Below, one piece after another: positions 8,938 through 16,746 of a stretch of DNA of 64,000 nt. The notes beneath the pieces are model-generated. The model did no database searches. It worked only from the letters and a program-made list of their open reading frames with translations, and was not told the origin of the DNA. The stretch is from NCBI RefSeq assembly GCF_001514305.1, contig NZ_KQ949082.1, positions 187,365 to 251,364 of the forward strand, in the 5' to 3' direction. The DNA comes from Streptomyces dysideae (lineage in GTDB: Bacteria; Actinomycetota; Actinomycetes; Streptomycetales; Streptomycetaceae). Numbering within the stretch: position 1 is the first letter of the stretch; every line of letters begins with the position of its first letter. The translations under genes and the position numbers were made by a program.

Positions 8938-9806
8938 GCACGCTCGTCGAGAGCACTGCGCGCACCGAGGTGGCTTCCGGTTACCGGGCGGGTCGCACCC
9001 TGCCGCTCCGCGTCGAGCTGGTCCGCCAGCTGAAGCGGCGCCGCACGCTGGTCATGGGCGGGATCCTGGCCGCCCTGCCGTTCGTCCTGGTCATCGCCTT
9101 CGCGATCGGCGGCGAGCCGGACGGCGGGGGCAACCGGATCACGCTGATGGACACGGCGACGGCGTCCGGCGCCAACTTCGTCGCGGTGAACCTGTTCGTC
9201 TCCGCGGGCTTCCTGCTCGTCGTCCCCGTCGCCCTGTTCTGCGGGGACACGGTCGCCTCGGAGGCCAGCTGGTCCTCGCTGCGTTATCTCCTCGCCGCGC
9301 CGGTGCCGCGCGCCCGCCTGCTGTGGTCCAAGCTCGTCGTCGGGCTCGGCCTCAGCCTGGCCGCGATGATCATGCTGCCGGTGGTCGCGCTGGCCGTCGG
9401 CACGGCCGCCTACGGCTGGGGCCCGCTGGCGATTCCCACCGGCGGCTCGCTCGCCCCGGGCACCGCGGCCCAGCGGCTCGTGGTGATCGTGGCGTTCATC
9501 TTCGTGTCCCAACTGGTCACCGCGGGGCTCGCGTTCTGGCTGTCCACCAAGACGGACGCCCCCCTGGGCGCGGTCGGCGGCGCGGTCGGCCTGACCATCG
9601 TCGGCAACGTCCTGGACGCCGTGACCGCCCTCGGCGACTGGCGCCACTTCCTGCCCGCGCACTGGCAGTTCGCCTGGGCCGACGCCGTACAGCCGCGTCC
9701 CGAGTGGTCCGGCATGATCCAGGGCACGGCGATTTCCATAACGTACGCACTCGTGCTGTTCGCCCTGGCCTTCAGGGGTTTCGCCCGCAAGGACGTGGTG
9801 TCGTAG
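8934..9806 (+). CDS. ABC transporter permease (ABC-2 type)
   Basis: A 290-residue integral membrane protein with about six hydrophobic segments, for example TLVMGGILAALPFVLVIAFA, LLVVPVALFCG, LSLAAMIMLPVVALAVG, LVVIVAFIFVSQLVTAGLAFW and ITYALVLFALAF. It shows the usual ABC-2 pattern in which the first helix is followed by a large extracytoplasmic loop. Its start overlaps the stop of the hydrolase-ATPase gene (ATGA), so it is the membrane partner of that ATPase. No periplasmic binding protein is adjacent, which favours an export or drug-resistance type system, but the substrate cannot be named. Confidence 0.88.
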   Translation: MSTLVESTARTEVASGYRAGRTLPLRVELVRQLKRRRTLVMGGILAALPFVLVIAFAIGGEPDGGGNRITLMDTATASGANFVAVNLFVSAGFLLVVPVALFCGDTVASEASWSSLRYLLAAPVPRARLLWSKLVVGLGLSLAAMIMLPVVALAVGTAAYGWGPLAIPTGGSLAPGTAAQRLVVIVAFIFVSQLVTAGLAFWLSTKTDAPLGAVGGAVGLTIVGNVLDAVTALGDWRHFLPAHWQFAWADAVQPRPEWSGMIQGTAISITYALVLFALAFRGFARKDVVS

Positions 9807-9953
9807 GTCAACGGAAGATCACCGGCCGGTCTCGACGGCCCCGCTCCGTTGCCTCTTCGAGACGCATCCGCAACGCTCCGTAGCGCACGTTCCGGCCCCC
9901 TGGCCCGTCACAGTCACAGATGTCGACGTCAACAGGTCAAGGGGGCACGGACG

Positions 9954-11486
9954 ATGGACCGATACCGAACACGCAGGCTGCGCGCCGCTCTGCTCGCGCT
10001 CACCGCGGCGGGCAGCCTGCTGCTCACGGGGTGCGGGGCCGGCGGCCAGGGCGACTCGTCGGACAGAGGCGGCCCGAGGGAGGCCAACGGCTTCCCCGCC
10101 CCCGACCGCAACCGGGACTCCGACACCTCGGAACAGCGCGACGACCAGGACTCCCGTGAGTTCGCCCCGGCCCCCGACTACCTCTCCACCTTCGCCCTCG
10201 ACGTGGACACCGCCTCCTACGGCTACGCCCGCCGCACCCTCGCCGAGGGCCGGCTGCCCGACCCGTCGACGGTCCGCCCCGAGGAGTTCGTCAACAGCTT
10301 CCGCCAGGACTACGACCGCCCCGACGGCAACGGCTTCACGGTCACCGTCGACGGCGCCCGCACCGACGAGGACGACTGGTCCCTGGTCCGCGTCGGCCTC
10401 GCCACCCGCCCCGCCGACGGGGAGACCGGTGAACGCCCGCCCGCCGCCCTCACCTTCGTCATCGACATCTCCGGCTCCATGAGCGAACCGGGCCGCCTCG
10501 ACCTCGCCCAGAAGTCGCTCGGCGTGATGACGGACCGGCTGCGCGACGACGACTCGGTCGCGATCGTCACCTTCAGCGAGAAGGCCGAGACCGTCCTGCC
10601 CATGACCCGCCTGGACGGCAACCGAGGCCAGATCCACGACGCGATCGACAGCCTGGAGCCGACGTACTCCACCAACCTCGGCGCCGGCGTCGAAACCGGC
10701 TACTCCACGGCCGTGGAGGGCCTGCGCGAGGGCGCCACCAACCGCGTCGTCCTCGTCTCCGACGCCCTCGCCAACACCGGCGACACCGACGCCGACACCA
10801 TCCTCGAACGCATCGAGGGCGCCCGCCGCGAACACGGCATCACCCTGTTCGGCGTCGGCGTGGGCAGCGACTACGGCGACGCCCTGATGGAACGCCTCGC
10901 CGACAAGGGCGACGGCCACACCGTCTACGTCTCCGGCGAGGAGGACGCCCGCGAGGTGTTCAGCGAACAGCTCCCGCGGAACATCGACCTCACCGCCCGC
11001 GACGCCAAGGCCCAGGTCGCCTTCGACCCCGAGACCGTCTCCGACTTCCGCCTCATCGGCTACGACAACCGCCGGGTCGCCGACGAGGACTTCCGCGACG
11101 ACACGGTCGACGGCGGCGAGGTCGGCCCCGGCCACACGGTCACCGCCCTCTACGCCGTCCGCACCAAACCCGGCACCGACGGCCACCTCGCCACGGCGAG
11201 CGTCCGCTGGCTGGACCCCAGGACCCGCACCCCGCACGAGGAGTCCGGCCAACTGGAGACCGACTCACTCCGGGACGGCGTCTGGAACACCGGCCCCCGA
11301 TTCCAGGTCACCGCGACGGCCGCCTACTTCGCCGACGCCCTGCGCCACACGTCCCTGCCCGGCACGCCGTCCCTCGGCGAACTCGCCGAACGCGCCGACA
11401 AGTTGGCGTACACCACCGAGGACAAGGCGGTACGCCAACTCGCCGAGGCCATCCACCAGGCGAACCGCCTACGCGGTCACGACTGA
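9954..11486 (+). CDS. von Willebrand factor A domain lipoprotein (YfbK-like)
   Basis: A 510-residue predicted lipoprotein: the signal peptide ends in the lipobox LLTGC (Cys about 22), followed by a Gly/Ser/Asp-rich linker. About residues 60-120 form the N-terminal module typical of YfbK proteins (STFALDVDTASYGYARR). The vWA domain follows with MIDAS residues DISGS and the later VVLVSDALANTGDTD. A C-terminal domain (about 345-510) matches the DUF3520 type. It probably acts at the outer face of the membrane as a metal-dependent adhesion or assembly factor. The start was chosen because AAGGGGG lies just upstream of ATG 9954. The 3' end overlaps the convergent chorismate mutase gene by 10 nt. Confidence 0.88.
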   Translation: MDRYRTRRLRAALLALTAAGSLLLTGCGAGGQGDSSDRGGPREANGFPAPDRNRDSDTSEQRDDQDSREFAPAPDYLSTFALDVDTASYGYARRTLAEGRLPDPSTVRPEEFVNSFRQDYDRPDGNGFTVTVDGARTDEDDWSLVRVGLATRPADGETGERPPAALTFVIDISGSMSEPGRLDLAQKSLGVMTDRLRDDDSVAIVTFSEKAETVLPMTRLDGNRGQIHDAIDSLEPTYSTNLGAGVETGYSTAVEGLREGATNRVVLVSDALANTGDTDADTILERIEGARREHGITLFGVGVGSDYGDALMERLADKGDGHTVYVSGEEDAREVFSEQLPRNIDLTARDAKAQVAFDPETVSDFRLIGYDNRRVADEDFRDDTVDGGEVGPGHTVTALYAVRTKPGTDGHLATASVRWLDPRTRTPHEESGQLETDSLRDGVWNTGPRFQVTATAAYFADALRHTSLPGTPSLGELAERADKLAYTTEDKAVRQLAEAIHQANRLRGHD

Positions 11487-12085
11487 CCGCACACCGAAGG
11501 CAACGTCCGCGCGAGCCCCTTCAGATGCAGCGGATCCAGCTCATGGCCGTACGCCGACCACACGGCGGCGACCGACAACCGCGCCCCGCACGACGACGAG
11601 GCCCGCACCCCCTCGGTCTCCCACAAGGCCTCCAACAACCGGGTGGTGATCAGGTCGAGCGCCGGCCGGACCTCCGTGTCGAGGTCCGGCCGCTCGGCCG
11701 GCCGCTCCTCGGGGTGCGCGTCCCACCACGCGTACAGCCCGCGCTGCACCAGCTTGTTGGCCTCGATCTGATCCCGGAACACGGCCATGACCGCCTCCGG
11801 ATCCAGTCCGAGCCCGACGGCCCGGGCGGCGACGTCATCGAGGATCTTCTGCTCCCGGGCGGGATCGTCGATCGGCCGGTCGGTGCCGTACTTGGCGGCG
11901 GCCACCTTGTCGGCGATCAGCAGCCGCTCGGCGAACAGCTCGGTCAGCGGCGCGAGCCCGCCCGCGACAGCAGGCGCGGGAACGGCCGCCGGCCCCTGCG
12001 CAACGGCGGGCGCGGCACCGGCACCGGAGAGCAGTACGACGGCGGAGACGGCCACCAAGGCGGACCGCATACGTCGGATACGCAC
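11477..12085 (-). CDS. Secreted chorismate mutase (AroQ gamma type)
   Basis: A 202-residue exported chorismate mutase, converting chorismate to prephenate outside the cytoplasm. The signal peptide (RSALVAVSAVVLLSGAGAA) ends near AVAQG. The helical mutase core follows, with conserved basic/acidic residues in AERLLIADKVAAAKYGTDRPI and FRDQIEANKLVQRGLY. Two C-terminal cysteines (SSCGARL and SVCGQS) are placed as in the disulfide-bonded mycobacterial secreted enzyme. The GTG at 12085 was chosen because AAAGGA precedes it by 8 nt; an ATG at 12070 is possible. The 3' end overlaps the convergent vWA gene. The physiological role of secreted mutases is unclear. Confidence 0.87.
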   Translation of the reverse strand: MRIRRMRSALVAVSAVVLLSGAGAAPAVAQGPAAVPAPAVAGGLAPLTELFAERLLIADKVAAAKYGTDRPIDDPAREQKILDDVAARAVGLGLDPEAVMAVFRDQIEANKLVQRGLYAWWDAHPEERPAERPDLDTEVRPALDLITTRLLEALWETEGVRASSSCGARLSVAAVWSAYGHELDPLHLKGLARTLPSVCGQS

Positions 12086-12161
12086 AGGACGTGTCCTTTC
12101 GCGTGGGGGGTGCCAACACCGTACCGACGCACACAAGTTCACCTCGCACCGCCCCATTGAC

Positions 12162-12830
12162 CTTCCGCTGACAGCCGCCGCCACCCTCGTCCCGCCCTTG
12201 CGGCCCCGCCCCGGCACGGTCGGCGTCCCGGTCCCCGGCACGGCGGTCCGCATCGCCGACGACGGCGAGATCCTCGTCAAGGGCGGCATCGTCTTCGGCT
12301 CGTACTGGCACAACCCGGCCGCCAGCGACGCCGTACTCCAGGACGAGTGGTTCGCGACGGGCGACCTCGGCGCCCTCGACGAGGACGGCTACCTCACCAT
12401 CACCGGCCGCAAGAAGGACCTCCTGGTCACCTCCGGCGGCAAGAACGTCTCCCCGGCCGTCCTGGAGGACCGTCTGCGCAGCCGCCCGCCCGTCGGCCAG
12501 TGCATCGTCGTCGGCGACAACCGCCCCTTCGTCGCCGCCCTGATCACCCTCGACCCCGACGCGGTGGCCCACTGGCTGGCGGTCCGCAAGCTCCCCGCCG
12601 AGACCCCGATGTCCGAGGTCGTACGGGACCCGCGGATGCGCGCCGACGTCCAGAAGGCCGTGGACTACGCCAACGAGGCCGTCTCCCGGGCCGAGTCGAT
12701 CCGCGCGTTCGCCCTGGTCGAGGGCGAGTTCAACGAGGACAACGGCCTGCTCACCCCGTCCCTGAAGGTCAAGCGGCACGCGGTGACGGCGGCGTACGCG
12801 GACGAGATCGAGGCACTGTACCGACGCTGA
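12162..12830 (+). pseudogene. 3' remnant of a long-chain acyl-CoA ligase (AMP-binding) gene
   Basis: This frame encodes only the last part, about 220 residues, of a FadD15-like ligase: the end of the N-domain (RPGTVGVPVPGTAVRIADDG), the hinge and C-terminal subdomain motif TGRKKDLLVTSGGKN, and the closing region with the conserved lysine (LTPSLKVKRH). The AMP-binding P-loop and the remaining roughly 380 residues are absent. Upstream sequence is occupied by the promoter and 5' end of the opposite-strand chorismate mutase gene. No convincing SD or start precedes the fragment, so it is called a truncated pseudogene. Codon use is still normal, suggesting a recent loss. Confidence 0.75.
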
Positions 12831-12842
12831 CGCGCAACGAAA

Positions 12843-12874
12843 CGGCGGGTCACCGGAGAACCGGTGACCCGCCG
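12843..12874. terminator. Bidirectional hairpin terminator
   Basis: Perfect 14-bp stem (CGGCGGGTCACCGG, 12843-12856; complement 12861-12874) with an AGAA loop. It lies between the ligase remnant on + and the rodlin gene on -, so it can end transcripts from both sides. No long T-run follows, as is common in streptomycetes. Confidence 0.8.
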
Positions 12875-12890
12875 TGACGGAGCCGAAGGC

Positions 12891-13298
12891 TCAGCCGTTG
12901 CTCGTGCCGTTGGCGGACAGGACGGGGATGTCGTTCAGGATGTGCGACAGCGGCTCGTCGCCCTTGGCCTGGGTGGAGTTCTCGACACACTCCTGGTTCT
13001 GCGGAGCGGACAGAACGGGGATGTCCTGGACGCTGACCGGTACGAGGCCGGCGATCGAGCCGGGGTTGAGCTTGGCCGGCATACCCACGCAGGGCTTGTT
13101 CAACGAACCCTGGACCAGCGACAGCTGCGGGCTCATGTCGCCTTGTGTGGTCGAGTTGCCGAAGGCCTGCGTGGCACCGGTGCCGCTGGCGGAGGTCGTA
13201 CCACTGTCGTCGCCGATCGCCAGAGCCTGCGGCGCGGCCGCGGCCGACATACCGGCAACGGAAGCAGCGATGGCCGCGGTTGCCCACAGCTTCTTCAT
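12891..13298 (-). CDS. Rodlin (RdlA/RdlB family)
   Basis: A 135-residue secreted rodlin, a structural protein that organises chaplin fibrils into the rodlet layer on aerial hyphae and spores. The signal peptide (about 1-28) ends in APQALAIGDD. The mature part has the family repeats VQGSLNKPCVGMPAKLNPGS, VQDIPVLSAPQNQECVENS and a final DIPVLSANG, with two cysteines. AAGGGA precedes the ATG. It is a close paralogue of the next rodlin and lies on the same strand, and the unit ends at the 12843-12874 hairpin. Confidence 0.95.
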   Translation of the reverse strand: MKKLWATAAIAASVAGMSAAAAPQALAIGDDSGTTSASGTGATQAFGNSTTQGDMSPQLSLVQGSLNKPCVGMPAKLNPGSIAGLVPVSVQDIPVLSAPQNQECVENSTQAKGDEPLSHILNDIPVLSANGTSNG

Positions 13299-13364
13299 GT
13301 TGATTCCCTTCGGAACGCGGACTCCGCTTCGGAGCTGCGCGGTGATCAGTTATGTGATCCGTGA

Positions 13365-13395
13365 CGGGGTGCACCGGGGAGCCGGTGACCCGCCG
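13365..13395. terminator. Hairpin between the two rodlin genes
   Basis: An imperfect inverted repeat (5' arm about 13365-13377, 3' arm 13382-13395) closely resembling the arms of the 12843-12874 terminator, with one mismatch and one unpaired base. It sits just past the stop of the upstream rodlin on the - strand, so each rodlin appears to have its own terminator and transcript. The similarity suggests that terminator and gene were duplicated together. Confidence 0.65.
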
Positions 13396-13411
13396 AGGCC
13401 GAGCCGAAGGC

Positions 13412-13822
13412 TCAGCCGTTGTTCGTGCCGTTGCCGGACAGGACGGGGATGTCCTCCAGAAGGTGCGACAGCGGCTCGTCGCCCTTGGCCTGGGTGGAGT
13501 TCTCGACGCACTGCTGGCTCTGCGGAGCGGACAGAACGGGGATGTCCTGAACGGCGACCGGTACGAGGCCGACGATCGAGCCGGGGTTGAGCTTGGCCGG
13601 CATACCCACGCAGGGCTTGTTCAACGAACCCTGGACGAGGGCCATCTGCGGGCTCATGCTGCCGTACGTGGAGGAGTTGCCGAAGCTCTGCGCGGCACCG
13701 ACGCCGCTGGTGGACGTCGTGCCAGTGTCGTCGCCGATCGCCAGAGCCTGCGGCGCGGCAGCAGCCGAGGCACCGACAACGGAAGCGGCGACCGCCGCAG
13801 TGGCCATAACCTTCTTGATCAC
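13412..13822 (-). CDS. Rodlin (second copy)
   Basis: A 136-residue secreted rodlin. The signal peptide ends at APQALAIGDD, and the same conserved blocks as in its neighbour follow (VQGSLNKPCVGMPAKLNPGS, VQDIPVLSAP, CVENSTQAKGDEPLSHLL). The start is a GTG at 13822 with GAAGGGA 8 nt before it. Differences between the copies concentrate in the short Ser/Thr/Gly stretch after the signal peptide. On its own strand, about 70-90 nt upstream, a GGAACT-N15-AGTTGA arrangement could be an ECF-type promoter. Both rodlins point the same way; in S. coelicolor, from memory, they are divergent. Confidence 0.95.
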   Translation of the reverse strand: MIKKVMATAAVAASVVGASAAAAPQALAIGDDTGTTSTSGVGAAQSFGNSSTYGSMSPQMALVQGSLNKPCVGMPAKLNPGSIVGLVPVAVQDIPVLSAPQSQQCVENSTQAKGDEPLSHLLEDIPVLSGNGTNNG

Positions 13823-14096
13823 TTACTGGTCCCTTCTGGAGAATCCCCGTCCATGAGCGCCCTGGATCAACTGCGTCGGTCACCCGAAGTTCCTGCACTT
13901 CACCCCGATGGCCCAAGCGGCGAAGTGAACTGCATGCAGGGCGATTCGGGTGAATTCCCGCGGGAGGTACGTTCCGTGGTTCCCTCGGCTGTCTATTCCT
14001 CGTTTACAGCCTGCAGGTCATGGTGCGAGCCGTTCCAGCTGTGCTCGCTCGGTTTCGGCCGCCATGTGAGGCATGACCGCAAAGAAGGGAATGCGC

Positions 14097-14330
14097 GTGA
14101 AGCACAAGAAGAGCGCTGCTGTCGTCGCCGGTGCAATCATGGCCCTGGGGATGGCCTCCCCGGCCTTCGCGGACACCGGGGCCCAGGGCACCGCCACCGG
14201 CTCCCAGGGTGTCCTGTCGGGCAATGTCATCCAGGTCCCCGTCCACGTTCCCGCCAACGTGTGCGGCACCAGCCTCGACGTCCTCGGCCTGCTGAACCCC
14301 GTGTTCGGCAACGCCTGCGTCAACGGCTGA
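14097..14330 (+). CDS. Short chaplin
   Basis: A 77-residue secreted chaplin: a signal peptide of about 26 residues ending in SPAFADTGAQ, then one chaplin domain with the hydrophobic amyloid-forming core (GVLSGNVIQVPVHVPANVCG, then LLNPVFGNACVNG) and the two cysteines that form an intramolecular disulfide. There is no sorting signal, so it is the short, secreted class that is held by anchored chaplins or self-assembles at the air interface. GTG 14097 is preferred because GAAGGGA ends 6 nt upstream; in-frame ATGs at 14073 and 14091 are poorly spaced. Confidence 0.93.
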   Translation: MKHKKSAAVVAGAIMALGMASPAFADTGAQGTATGSQGVLSGNVIQVPVHVPANVCGTSLDVLGLLNPVFGNACVNG

Positions 14331-14360
14331 CGCGGCGCACCGGTCGCTCAGCTGTGTCAC

Positions 14361-14402
14361 AGCCGGCCTCGGACCGTTCTTTTTACGGTTCCAAGGCCGG
14401 CT
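14361..14402 (+). terminator. Hairpin terminator after the first chaplin
   Basis: Stem of 9 bp (AGCCGGCCT, 14361-14369, with 14394-14402), continued by an inner stem with a one-base bulge (14370-14376 with 14386-14392) around a T-rich loop. It lies 31 nt after the chaplin stop, followed by CTTTGCC. Confidence 0.75.
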
Positions 14403-14501
14403 TTGCCGCGTCGTCGGGCATGCAGAGGGCGAGTGAGTGACAGGCACTCCTGCCTCAGGGCCGCGATCAGCAGCCGTACCGGGAGATCACCCCATCGGCG
14501 G

Positions 14502-14529
14502 CACAACCCGGCCCTTCGCTGCGCGTTGA
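14502..14529 (+). promoter_or_regulatory. Possible BldN-type ECF sigma promoter of the second chaplin
   Basis: CACAAC (14502-14507), a 16-nt spacer, then CGTTGA (14524-14529). This resembles the CGTAAC/CGTTGA pattern known for BldN-dependent chaplin and rodlin promoters in Streptomyces. The -10 match is exact and the -35 match partial. It would give a leader of roughly 50 nt to the ATG at 14585. It is inferred from the motif alone. Confidence 0.45.
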
Positions 14530-14584
14530 TCCAGGCACGGGTGTCCGCCCGGTGTTTGTGTCAATCCCCAAGGAGCACTTTTCC

Positions 14585-14824
14585 ATGTCTCGTATTGCGA
14601 AGGGCCTGGCCCTGTCTTCCATCGCCGCTGCAGCCGTGGCGGGCACCGCCGGTATCGCCGCTGCCGACACCGGCGCGCTGGGTTCCGCCACCCAGTCCGC
14701 TGGTGTCCTGTCGGGCAACGTCCTGCAGGCCCCGCTCCACGTCCCGGCCAACGTATGCGGCGACAGCGTCGACGTCATCGGTCTGCTGAACCCGGCGTTC
14801 GGCAGCGTCTGCGCCAACGCCTGA
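14585..14824 (+). CDS. Short chaplin (second copy)
   Basis: A 79-residue secreted chaplin. The signal peptide (SRIAKGLALSSIAAAAVAG) ends near GIAAADTGAL. One chaplin domain follows (AGVLSGNVLQAPLHVPANVC, then VIGLLNPAFGSVCANA) with both conserved cysteines. ATG 14585 is preceded by AAGGAG (14570-14575) at 9 nt. It is clearly paralogous to the chaplin at 14097 but has its own promoter-like sequence and terminator, so the two are probably separately transcribed. Confidence 0.94.
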   Translation: MSRIAKGLALSSIAAAAVAGTAGIAAADTGALGSATQSAGVLSGNVLQAPLHVPANVCGDSVDVIGLLNPAFGSVCANA

Positions 14825-14843
14825 GGCTTTTCGCCGCCCGTTC

Positions 14844-14874
14844 CGGCCGCCCTCCCCGCAGCGGAGGGCGGCCG
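14844..14874 (+). terminator. Hairpin terminator after the second chaplin
   Basis: Perfect 12-bp GC-rich stem (CGGCCGCCCTCC, 14844-14855, with 14863-14874) and a 7-nt loop, 20 nt after the stop codon. Confidence 0.78.
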
Positions 14875-15246
14875 ACTCATGCCGCCCCCGGCCCAGCCCC
14901 GTTCCCCGCCCCGTCCGGCTTCCTGAACGGGGGGACCGGCCCGCAGACGCGGACCAGTCGCCTTACCAGGGACAACGTCGACCACATGGGCACAGGAACG
15001 TTACGGTGCGCATTCGATGAGTTGCAGGTCGTGTTCACCCGTTTCGCGGTGAACACAAGATCGGCCGGAATTGAGCAGGAGTGGCGCCTGAGGCGAAGCA
15101 GTCAGCCATTCCAGCCGTCGTGCCGGCCCGCTGGGCCGGCACGACGTTGTGTTCACGGCCTTTCAGAGGATTAATTTCCCGCGCACGGGTTTCCACTGAG
15201 ACCGGGGCTCGTTAGCCAGGAAGGAGTTGCCGAAGAAAGGAACAGC
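14875..15246. other. Intergenic region with two hairpins and no gene
   Basis: About 370 nt without a credible protein gene. It holds a 9-bp hairpin (GTGTTCACC, 15031-15039, with 15048-15056) and a perfect 14-bp hairpin (15116-15129 with 15133-15146, 3-nt loop). The second is terminator-like but lies about 290 nt past the chaplin stop, where no gene needs ending, and about 100 nt before the next start. It could be a read-through barrier or the end of a small unannotated RNA. GAAAGGA at its right edge is the SD of the next gene. Confidence 0.5.
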
Positions 15247-15543
15247 ATGAAGTCGCTGAAGGCTGCCGCTGTCGTTGCGGGGTCGATGGTCATCGTCGGC
15301 GTTGCCGCGCCCGCATTCGCCAACGACGCCTCGGATTTCACGGCCACCAGCCTCAACGGTGGCCTCGACACCGTCACCAGCCGGGCGGGCCAGGACCTGC
15401 TCGACGTTCAGCCGCTGCACACGGACATGCTCGACACGGAGAACAAGAACTCCCTGGTCGGCGCAGGGCAGCACGCGGTGGACAACGCCAACGAGGTCGG
15501 CCTGCCCGGTGGGCTTCTCGGTGGGCTTCCGCTCCAGAAGTAA
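15247..15543 (+). CDS. Small secreted protein of unknown function
   Basis: A 98-residue protein with a signal peptide ending at APAFANDASD. The mature part is polar with a closing Gly/Leu motif (VGLPGGLLGGLPLQK) seen in many small Streptomyces secreted proteins. It has no cysteines and no chaplin or rodlin blocks. The start is supported by AAAGGA 5 nt upstream. A 7-bp hairpin (15546-15564) follows the stop. Its place beside chaplins suggests a cell-surface or aerial-hyphae role, but nothing in the sequence proves it. Confidence 0.8.
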   Translation: MKSLKAAAVVAGSMVIVGVAAPAFANDASDFTATSLNGGLDTVTSRAGQDLLDVQPLHTDMLDTENKNSLVGAGQHAVDNANEVGLPGGLLGGLPLQK

Positions 15544-15582
15544 GCGGCCGGATGCGCTCCGGCCCGTCGTTAGGACTCCGCG

Positions 15583-16080
15583 ATGACCTCAACCTCAAGT
15601 GAAACACGCCCATTTACACCTGCCGGTCTCGGAACTCTCGCCGTCGTCGCCTGGAGCGGTGAAGCGCCCGACGGCGACATGCCTTATCTGCTGGCCTACT
15701 CCCTCGGCGACGGCGAAGGCGGTCCCGAGGCATCCGTGGTTGCTGTCGAGCAGTTGCTGCGAACCAGCGGCCTGCCCATCGGCGAGGGGCTCGTCGACGG
15801 CGCCGGCCGACCGAGTCTGCCGATCCGACTCCTTGTGGAGGCGGGCCAGGCGATGGTCAGCATGCCGCGCTTCAACGCCCAGTGCACCGTGCCGCCGGAA
15901 TGGCTGGCCGCGGTCGGCGAACGTGGGTTTGCCTACCTCGTGTTCACGACGCGTCCCTGGCCCGAGGCAGCGCCGGGCCGCCCCGTCGAACCGGACGCCC
16001 TGGCCTCCTTCGCGGGCGACGAGGAGACGCTGAAGAGGGCGGCGCATGTCCTGCTGCCCGTGCGCAACCTGCGCGGCTGA
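15583..16080 (+). CDS. Conserved hypothetical protein (probably DUF5949)
   Basis: A 165-residue soluble protein without signal peptide or membrane segment. It contains well-packed alternating strands (LGTLAVVAWSGEAPDGDMPY, LLAYSLGDGEG, PIRLLVEAGQAMVSMP, GFAYLVFTTRPWPEAAPG). From memory it matches the Streptomyces family DUF5949, whose function is unknown. AGGA precedes the ATG by about 8 nt. It could be cotranscribed with the small secreted protein 40 nt upstream, although a small hairpin intervenes, and is closed by the hairpin at 16083-16130. Confidence 0.75.
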   Translation: MTSTSSETRPFTPAGLGTLAVVAWSGEAPDGDMPYLLAYSLGDGEGGPEASVVAVEQLLRTSGLPIGEGLVDGAGRPSLPIRLLVEAGQAMVSMPRFNAQCTVPPEWLAAVGERGFAYLVFTTRPWPEAAPGRPVEPDALASFAGDEETLKRAAHVLLPVRNLRG

Positions 16081-16082
16081 CG

Positions 16083-16130
16083 CACAGCAGGTCAGCAGGC
16101 GCCTCTCGGGGCGGTCGCCGACCTGCTGTG
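16083..16130. terminator. Bidirectional hairpin between convergent genes
   Basis: Perfect 11-bp stem (CACAGCAGGTC, 16083-16093, with 16120-16130) enclosing a GC-rich loop that can fold further. It separates the + strand DUF5949-type gene from the - strand secreted protein gene. Confidence 0.7.
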
Positions 16131-16146
16131 ACGAACTGTCGCGAGG

Positions 16147-16512
16147 TCAGGAGGTGCTGTGCGTGATGGAGGACGCCGCCCCGCTGCTGTTGACCGTCAG
16201 ATGCGTGGCGGTGTAGTGGGCGACGCCGTCGGCGTCGAAGCCCGAGGTGACGACGTCCGACGAGGCGCCGAAGGCCGTGGCGCTCCGGTCCGAGCTCACG
16301 TAGTACGGGCCTGCCAGACCTGAGTGGAGCGGGAGGTCCCGGTTCTCGAGGAAGCCGCTCATCACGTTGCTGCTCGTTGCTCCCGCGGCGGTGGCGGAAG
16401 CCGTCCCCTCGTGGTAAGCCGGGCCCTCGGCGGCGAAGGCGGCCTGCCCCAGGCCGATGGTCAGCGGCACACCGAGAAGGAGTGTCGCTGCTGCCTTGGT
16501 GACCTTGCGCAT
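16147..16512 (-). CDS. Small secreted protein of unknown function
   Basis: A 121-residue exported protein. Its signal peptide (RKVTKAAATLLLGVPLTIGL) ends near QAAFAAEGP. The mature region is rich in Ser, Ala and Thr with alternating polar/apolar residues (SSNVMSGFLENRDLPLHSG, SSDVVTSGFDADGVAHYTAT) and no cysteine. I do not recognise the family; the composition fits a surface or fibre-associated protein. AGAGGTG lies about 8 nt before the ATG. The 234-nt region upstream to 16746 is unusually A/T-rich for this genome near 16550-16600 and probably holds its promoter. Confidence 0.75.
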   Translation of the reverse strand: MRKVTKAAATLLLGVPLTIGLGQAAFAAEGPAYHEGTASATAAGATSSNVMSGFLENRDLPLHSGLAGPYYVSSDRSATAFGASSDVVTSGFDADGVAHYTATHLTVNSSGAASSITHSTS

Positions 16513-16746
16513 TTCTGTTTCACCTCTCTGTGGAGGGCCGCCTCATTTTTTGAGTGATGATGGCCCTGCGAAAAAGAGAAGCATGTAGGTGTATTGAGGT
16601 GGCCACGCGAATCGCTGATGTCACTCCACTACAGCAACAATATGATCCGATAGCGCGATTGACAGGGAGCGCCGGTCGGGTTATTGGGCCAGGGGATGCG
16701 ACCGGCGGTGCAGAATGGCGGCCCCGGGCGGGACGGGTCTGCACCG

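Noticed and set aside
12162..12830. Intact small acyl-CoA ligase gene
   Set aside because: The AMP-binding P-loop and most of the N-domain are missing and no start with SD is present.
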